A stretch of DNA of 64,000 nt, taken from the NCBI RefSeq assembly GCF_029637705.1, contig NZ_CP121252.1, forward strand, positions 1,116,001 through 1,180,000, in the 5' to 3' direction. Under the pieces are notes generated by a model. The model ran no database searches. It was not told the DNA's origin and was given only the letters and a program-made list of their open reading frames with translations. A program made the position numbers and the translations under genes. Numbering within the stretch: position 1 is the first letter of the stretch; each line of letters starts with the position of its first letter. Shown here in pieces: positions 60,102 to 64,000 of this stretch. This stretch comes from Citricoccus muralis (GTDB lineage: Bacteria > Actinomycetota > Actinomycetes > Actinomycetales > Micrococcaceae).

Positions 60102-60281
60102 GGACCGTCGCGAGGTGATCGATGGTGATCGGGTCACCGGCGGCGCGCAGCCGCAGCAACGGGACCAGCAGGGCGGTCTCCTCGGACCGGACGAGCCGGT
60201 CTGCCAGGTCGGTGGTCTGTCAGGTCGGTGGTGAGGATCGTCTCATTGAGTGCGTCCAGTTCTATTGGGGTGAGTGCGCGG
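60102..60281 (-). pseudogene. merB: Decayed merB (organomercurial lyase) 5' remnant
   Basis: Directly after the merA stop the minus strand encodes TPIELDALNETILTTDLADRLVRSEE and then ALLVPLLRLRAAGDPITIDHLATV in two frames. The reading shift is explained by a 16-base tandem duplication (60201-60216 and 60217-60232, one mismatch). The peptide resembles the N-terminus of actinobacterial MerB proteins. No start codon is clear and everything past ~60 residues is lost. The homology rests on memory, not a search. Confidence 0.45.
60201..60232 (+). repeat. 16-bp tandem duplication causing a frameshift in merB
   Basis: CTGCCAGGTCGGTGGT is followed at once by CTGTCAGGTCGGTGGT. Sixteen is not a multiple of three, so it breaks the frame. 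Confidence 0.85.
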
Positions 60282-61706
60282 TCAGGCGCAGCAGGACAGC
60301 TTCGAGACGTCGGCGGTGAAGGCCTTGGCGACGATGCGGATGCCTTCGGCCATGGTCAGGTATGGGGCCCACGCGTCGGCGACTTCTGCGATGGTCTTGC
60401 CGAGGATGTGGACGCCGGCGGCGGCGAGCTCGCCGGCGTCCTTGGCGACAGCGGTGAGACCGAGGATCTCGCCGGTGTCGGCGTTGGCGACCATCTTGAT
60501 GAACCCACGCATGTCCCGGTTCACCAGCGCACGGGGCACGTACTCCAGTGGCAGGACGCGGCAGTCGCAGCGGATCCCGGCCGCGATGACCTCCTTCTCG
60601 GTCATCCCGACCGCGCCGATGGCGGGACCGGTGAACGTCACCCGAGGCATCCGTGTGTAGTCGACCGAAGTGTTGGCGTCGGTGAAGGCGTTCTCGGCGA
60701 CGATCGTGCCGTGCCGGGCCGCGACATAGACGAACTCGGGGTGCCCGGTGACATCCCCGCCCGCCCAGACGCGGGGGTTGGCGGTCTGCAACTGGTCGGT
60801 GACCACGATCTGTCCGGCCTCGCCGGTCTTCACCCCCACGGCCTCGAGGTTGAGCCCCTCGGTGACCGGGCGGCGTCCGAGCGCGACGAGGATCTCGTCG
60901 GCACGGAACTCCTGCTCGCCGCCCGAGACCTCGGCCATGACGACGACCTGCCCGGTGACGGTATCGCGGGCAACGCGGGAGGGAACAGCGCGGCGGACCA
61001 CCCGGATGCCCTCGTCGGCGAAGACTTCCTGCAATGATCTGGAAACCTCCGGCTCCTCCTTCGACGCCAGCCGAGAACGCACCAGCAGGGTCACCTTCGA
61101 GCCGAGCCGGGCGAACATCTGGGCCAGCTCCAGCGCCACGTAGCCACCGCCGAGCACCAGCAGCGAGTCGGGGCGCTCGGACAGTTCCATCGCCGACGTC
61201 GAGGTCAGGTACTCGACGCCGTCCAGCCCCTGGATGAGCGGGACCCAGGGACGGGTGCCGGTAGCGATCAGGTAATGGGCGGACTCGATGGTTTCCACGG
61301 TGCCTTCAGCGGCGGTGACCTCCAGCACAGGCGCATCCGGGGTGCCGGCGAAGGCCGCCTGGCCCTGGCGGACCGGCCAGCCGTAGGCTTCGGCCACGTC
61401 GAAGTACTTTTCACCCCGCATCGCCTCGACCAGGTCCTGCTTGCCACCCACCAGCCCGGGCATGTCGACCGCGCCCGCGGTGGCGGCGATCCCCGGGAAC
61501 CGGGAGCCCGCGTCCGCGGCCACGTGGCGGGCCTCGGCGGCCGCTATCAGCGCCTTGGACGGCACGCACCCGGTGTTCACGCAGGTGCCGCCGAACGTGC
61601 CGCGCTCGACCATCACCACCGACTTGCCCAGCGTGGTGGCGCGGATCGCTGCGGCGAACGCCGCGCCACCCGACCCGATCACGGCCAGATCAATCTTCGA
61701 CTGCAT
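60282..61706 (-). CDS. merA: Mercuric reductase
   Basis: A flavoprotein disulfide reductase of 474 residues that reduces Hg(II) to volatile Hg(0) with NADPH. The FAD site is AVIGSGGAAFAAA, and the redox pair is Cys42-Cys47 in GGTCVNTGCVPSKAL. The NAD(P)H site is VLGGGYVALELAQ near 195, and the C-terminal Cys pair is in SCCA (472-473). It lacks the N-terminal metal-binding HMA domain of longer MerA proteins. A GGGGAGGG site precedes the ATG. It is divergent from merR and controlled by the MerR-type promoter between them. Confidence 0.96.
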   Translation of the reverse strand: MQSKIDLAVIGSGGAAFAAAIRATTLGKSVVMVERGTFGGTCVNTGCVPSKALIAAAEARHVAADAGSRFPGIAATAGAVDMPGLVGGKQDLVEAMRGEKYFDVAEAYGWPVRQGQAAFAGTPDAPVLEVTAAEGTVETIESAHYLIATGTRPWVPLIQGLDGVEYLTSTSAMELSERPDSLLVLGGGYVALELAQMFARLGSKVTLLVRSRLASKEEPEVSRSLQEVFADEGIRVVRRAVPSRVARDTVTGQVVVMAEVSGGEQEFRADEILVALGRRPVTEGLNLEAVGVKTGEAGQIVVTDQLQTANPRVWAGGDVTGHPEFVYVAARHGTIVAENAFTDANTSVDYTRMPRVTFTGPAIGAVGMTEKEVIAAGIRCDCRVLPLEYVPRALVNRDMRGFIKMVANADTGEILGLTAVAKDAGELAAAGVHILGKTIAEVADAWAPYLTMAEGIRIVAKAFTADVSKLSCCA

Positions 61707-61750
61707 CCCGAACCCTCCCCGGACTGTTGAGAAATCCTCCTGATGCGGCG

Positions 61751-61782
61751 ATACTAAAGCTTCCAGTACAGGGGAAGGTCAA
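61751..61782 (-). promoter_or_regulatory. MerR-type promoter of merA (long spacer with dyad)
   Basis: On the minus strand TTGACC (61782-61777) and TTAGTA (61757-61752) are 19 bases apart, the elongated spacer typical of MerR-activated promoters. CTTCC and GGAAG within the spacer form the operator dyad (61760-61777). Bound MerR would realign the promoter when Hg(II) is present. Confidence 0.8.
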
Positions 61783-61813
61783 GGGTGAGACCTGTGACAC
61801 ACGAGGGGTGAGG

Positions 61814-62203
61814 ATGCGGATCGGGGAGCTCGCTGAAGCGGCCGGCACGACCACGAAGACTCTGCGGTTCTATGAAGACCAGGGGCTCTTGCCCCCGGCC
61901 GAGCGCACGCCCGGCGGCTACCGCGACTACACGACCGAGAGCCTCACCCGGATCGACTTCATCCACCGCGGCCAAGCCGCCGGACTCTCCCTCGCCCAGA
62001 TCCGGCAGGTCCTCGACATCCGCGACCACGGCCAAGCTCCCTGCGATCACGTACGCGACCTGCTCGACGCACGCCTGACCGACATTGACCTGAAACTCAG
62101 ACAGCTCCACGACCTGCGCGACACCCTCGCCGGGCTACGCGACCAGGCCGAGCACGTTGAGCCCGACACGTGCAGCTCCGACCAGGTCTGCCGGTACCTG
62201 TAG
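61814..62203 (+). CDS. merR: MerR-family mercury-responsive regulator
   Basis: A protein of 129 residues. The winged HTH is MRIGELAEAAGTTTKTLRFYEDQGLLPPAER, followed by GYRDYTTESLTRIDFIHRGQAAGLSLAQIRQVL. Cysteines in QAPCDH near 78 and in CSSDQVC near the end (118 and 124) are candidate Hg ligands; the exact spacing differs from Tn501 MerR. The ATG at 61814 starts the conserved domain; a longer frame from 61727 is not used. Divergent to merA. Confidence 0.88.
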   Translation: MRIGELAEAAGTTTKTLRFYEDQGLLPPAERTPGGYRDYTTESLTRIDFIHRGQAAGLSLAQIRQVLDIRDHGQAPCDHVRDLLDARLTDIDLKLRQLHDLRDTLAGLRDQAEHVEPDTCSSDQVCRYL

Positions 62204-62488
62204 CCAAGCCCGACGCCGCACGGACACGCCATCGAGGGGTGGTGGTCGACCGAGCCCCAGCCGCACAGCTGGAACGTTCCGCCTCGACCTACTGACACGA
62301 AAGTGTCAGCGGCGCAGTGGGCATCGGAACTGCGCCCGAGGGACTCACAGCACGTATCGATCCGGGTGGGTCGACAGGGGTGAGGGTCGCCAACCCCGGT
62401 AGTCGTATGGGGATCCTCTTGCGGGACATTGTTCTCACTCCCAGCAAGCCTTGCCTGCGGGAGCGGAGACCGCCGCGGAGCGCCTGAC
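62204..62488. other. Non-coding stretch between merR and the transposon right end
   Basis: No gene is supported in these 285 bases. Together with the IR and recombinase leader the gap is ~375 bases. A short hyphenated repeat (GACACGAAAGTGTC near 62295) is visible but unexplained. Confidence 0.35.
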
Positions 62489-62518
62489 GAACCCCGCCAT
62501 TTAGCTCACAAAGTCACA
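62489..62518 (-). repeat. Right terminal inverted repeat of the mercury transposon
   Basis: GAACCCCGCCATTTA, seven variable bases and AAGTCACA, the inverse of 57063-57092 at 23 of 30 positions. Confidence 0.85.
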
Positions 62519-62541
62519 GATCAGTGGAAATATGATCTGTG
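62515..62541 (+). promoter_or_regulatory. Perfect 9-bp dyad upstream of the second recombinase
   Basis: CACAGATCA (62515-62523) and TGATCTGTG (62533-62541) flank a nine-base loop. The dyad begins inside the transposon's right end and lies 40 bases before the recombinase start. It may be a recombinase (res) half-site pair or operator. Confidence 0.5.
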
Positions 62542-62580
62542 TGTCACGTAAACGAAGGTATAAGTGATGGAGGTTTGGCG

Positions 62581-63192
62581 ATGCTGGTCGGATACATCCG
62601 AGTGTCGAAAGCCGACGGATCTCAAACCACGGATCTGCAACGGGATGCACTCACCGCCGCCGGCGTCGGCCCCGAACAGTTCTATGAAGACAAAGCCTCC
62701 GGTAAGAAGGACGACCGTCCGGAGCTCTTGGCTTGCCTGAAAGCTCTCCGGTCCGGTGACACCCTGATCGTGTGGAAACTCGACAGGCTCGGCCGAGACC
62801 TGCGCCACCTGGTCAACATCGTCCACGACCTCACCGACCGCGACATCGGGCTTAAAGTACTCACCGGACAAGGAGCAGCCATCGACACCACCACCGCTTC
62901 CGGAAAATTGGTGTTCGGCATCTTCGCTGCGCTGGCGGAGTTCGAACGAGAGCTCATCTCCGAGCGCACCAAGGCTGGGCTGACCTCAGCTCGTGCTCGT
63001 GGGCGGAAGGGCGGCCGGCCCTTCAAGATGACGCCGGCGAAAGTCCGATTGGCGATGGCTTCAATGGGCCAGCCGGGCACTCACGTCGGAGACCTATGCA
63101 AGGAACTCGGGGTCACGCGGCAGACCCTGTATCGCCACGTCTCTCCCACTGGTGAACTTCGGTCCGCCGGAAGCAAGCTACTGCAGCGGTGA
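62581..63192 (+). CDS. Second serine recombinase (Tn3-type resolvase/invertase)
   Basis: A protein of 203 residues. The catalytic Ser is in YIRVSKADGSQ near 9. It contains DKASGKKDDRPEL, WKLDRLGRDLRHLVN near 64, and GKLVFGIFAALAEFERELISERT near 104. A C-terminal helix-turn-helix (VGDLCKELGVTRQTLYRHV) follows. It resembles resolvases of Tn3-family elements. It lies just outside the mercury transposon's right end, so it belongs to an adjacent element. An upstream frame from 62539 is not needed: the ATG at 62581 has GGAGG close by. Confidence 0.9.
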   Translation: MLVGYIRVSKADGSQTTDLQRDALTAAGVGPEQFYEDKASGKKDDRPELLACLKALRSGDTLIVWKLDRLGRDLRHLVNIVHDLTDRDIGLKVLTGQGAAIDTTTASGKLVFGIFAALAEFERELISERTKAGLTSARARGRKGGRPFKMTPAKVRLAMASMGQPGTHVGDLCKELGVTRQTLYRHVSPTGELRSAGSKLLQR

Positions 63193-63279
63193 CTGGCCGC
63201 CTCTAGGTTCCCCCGCGCTCCAGGTCGAAGGCGTTATGAGAGCCGGTAGGTTGCTGTGGCAATCGGTTGAGGAAATTTC

Positions 63280-64000
63280 TCAGACGAGTTTGGAGCGGAT
63301 GTCATTGGCGGTAGCTTTCGCTGTTGCTCCGACGCCGATGAGGGTGGCTGACCCTGGCCCGGTCCAGTCGCCGTAGCCGACGAGATAAAGGCCCGGGATA
63401 CGTGTGGAAGCGGTCCCGTTCAGATCGATTGTTCCGTCGGATTCCCGGAGGTCGAGACGGCGTAGATGGCGCAACGCTGGACGGAAGCCGGTGCACCACA
63501 CCACGGCCTCAATACAATGCGTTCTTCCGTTGGGCCAAACCACGCCGCCGGGACTGAAGTGCTCAAACATCGGTTGAGCGGTCAGCAACCCAGCATCACG
63601 TGCCCGCCTGACAGGTGGGACAGCGACGATGTCGCCCAGATCGCTTACCCCGCCGGGATCGGGCTGGCCTGTTGCTCTCGCGCGCACCTGCTGGCTTGCC
63701 ACTCGGAACAATTCGCGCCCGTCGACGTCATCGGGCAGGTAGCGAGGCTCTCCGCGTAGACACCAGGTCACCTCGGCGCTGCCAACGAGGTCCGCTGCGA
63801 TCTGAGCGCCGGAATTCGCCCCACCGACGACGAGCACGGAAGAGTTCTCGAACTGTTCTGGGCCGCGGTACCAGGCGCTGTGCACCTGGACTCCCTGGAA
63901 CGTTGACTGCCCCGGCATGGACGGCCAGAACGGTTGAGACCAAGTGCCCGTCGTGTTCACGACGATGCGTGCCAGCCAGTCTTCGTAGTGCGTAGCTACG
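63280..64000 (-). CDS. ArsO-like flavin-dependent monooxygenase, N-terminal part outside window
   Basis: The C-terminal ~240 residues of an FAD/NAD(P)H-binding monooxygenase. It shows TTGTWSQPFWPSMPGQ followed by the NAD(P)H motif VLVVGGANSGAQIAADL, and at the end GLYLVGYGDWTGPGSATLIGVG. This layout matches ArsO-type proteins found near arsenic resistance genes in actinobacteria. The frame continues through the window edge, so the FAD-binding part is not seen. The function is inferred from resemblance only; no other ars gene is visible. Confidence 0.7.
   Translation of the reverse strand, partial: VATHYEDWLARIVVNTTGTWSQPFWPSMPGQSTFQGVQVHSAWYRGPEQFENSSVLVVGGANSGAQIAADLVGSAEVTWCLRGEPRYLPDDVDGRELFRVASQQVRARATGQPDPGGVSDLGDIVAVPPVRRARDAGLLTAQPMFEHFSPGGVVWPNGRTHCIEAVVWCTGFRPALRHLRRLDLRESDGTIDLNGTASTRIPGLYLVGYGDWTGPGSATLIGVGATAKATANDIRSKLV

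Larger units (their letters stand above)
57063..62518. mobile_element. Tn552/Tni-like mercury resistance transposon
   Basis: A 5.46-kb segment bounded by 30-base inverted repeats starting TGTGACTT. It contains the resolvase, DDE transposase and AAA+ ATPase genes in the order tniR-tniA-tniB, then merA, a merB remnant and merR. No TniQ is present, which fits the Tn552 plan (p480, p271, BinR) more than Tn402. The flanking five or six bases do not match, so a simple insertion is not visible. The transposase gene has an in-frame stop. Confidence 0.85.

Noticed and set aside
57058-62523. Target-site duplication of the mercury transposon
   Set aside because: The bases outside the two ends (CGACA and GATCA) do not match at any length from 5 to 7.
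1-64000. CRISPR array, phage structural genes, rRNA operon or toxin-antitoxin pair
   Set aside because: No regularly spaced repeats, capsid or tail genes, rRNA sequence or convincing small toxin-antitoxin pair were seen.

Overview
The window is high-GC DNA from a Gram-positive actinobacterium, most likely in or near the Micrococcales. The evidence is a SAM-IV type riboswitch, leaderless promoters (a TANACT-like -10 six or seven bases before the start codon), lipoprotein and LAxTG sortase signals, a DnaG/dGTPase/glycyl-tRNA synthetase neighbourhood, and a CmtR-type cysteine metal sensor. Genus and species cannot be fixed from the sequence alone.

Positions 1 to about 41,430 look like ordinary chromosome. 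In order they carry a para-aminobenzoate synthase (cut by the window edge), a phosphotransferase-like protein, a CPBP protease and an HrpB helicase. Next come a SAM-riboswitch-controlled methionine pair (metY, metX), two hydrolases, a wall-anchored 5'-nucleotidase, glyS with downstream GNAT and YibE/F genes, a thiolase, two tandem membrane-anchored paralogues of unknown function, and a TetR/YhgE pair. An ECF sigma factor, Ser/Thr kinase, OmpA, lipoprotein and OmpA cluster follows, preceded internally by a GGAAC-N18-GTT promoter. The chromosomal part ends with dus, dgt, an aldehyde dehydrogenase, a sirtuin, dnaG, a PepSY lipoprotein and a serpin interrupted by an in-frame TGA.

At about 41,495 a 3' tRNA fragment (tRNA-Asn-like) with its terminator is fused directly to a truncated hsdM. 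This marks the left edge of a genomic island that runs past the right end of the window. The island contains a very large methylase-helicase protein of the plasmid/ICE type (DarB-like layout). In its first ~600 bases a second reading frame (49017-49514) shows much better codon statistics, so a separate or overprinted gene is likely there. Three insertion sequences follow: an IS110 element with a structured non-coding leader that could be a bridge RNA, an IS3 element next to a truncated ssb, and an ISL3 element with an exact 8-bp target duplication. A cmtR-cadD cadmium operon follows.

A Tn552/Tni-like mercury transposon (57063-62518, 30-bp imperfect inverted repeats) comes next. It carries tniR, tniA with an in-frame amber codon, tniB, merA, a decayed merB and merR. 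Outside it are a second serine recombinase and the end of an ArsO-like monooxygenase. The island therefore gathers Cd/Pb, Hg and probably As resistance amid IS damage.

The most unusual items are the hidden frame in the methylase-helicase locus, the sigma/kinase/OmpA cluster, the IS110 leader RNA candidate, the tRNA-hsdM junction, and the two genes broken by a single in-frame stop.
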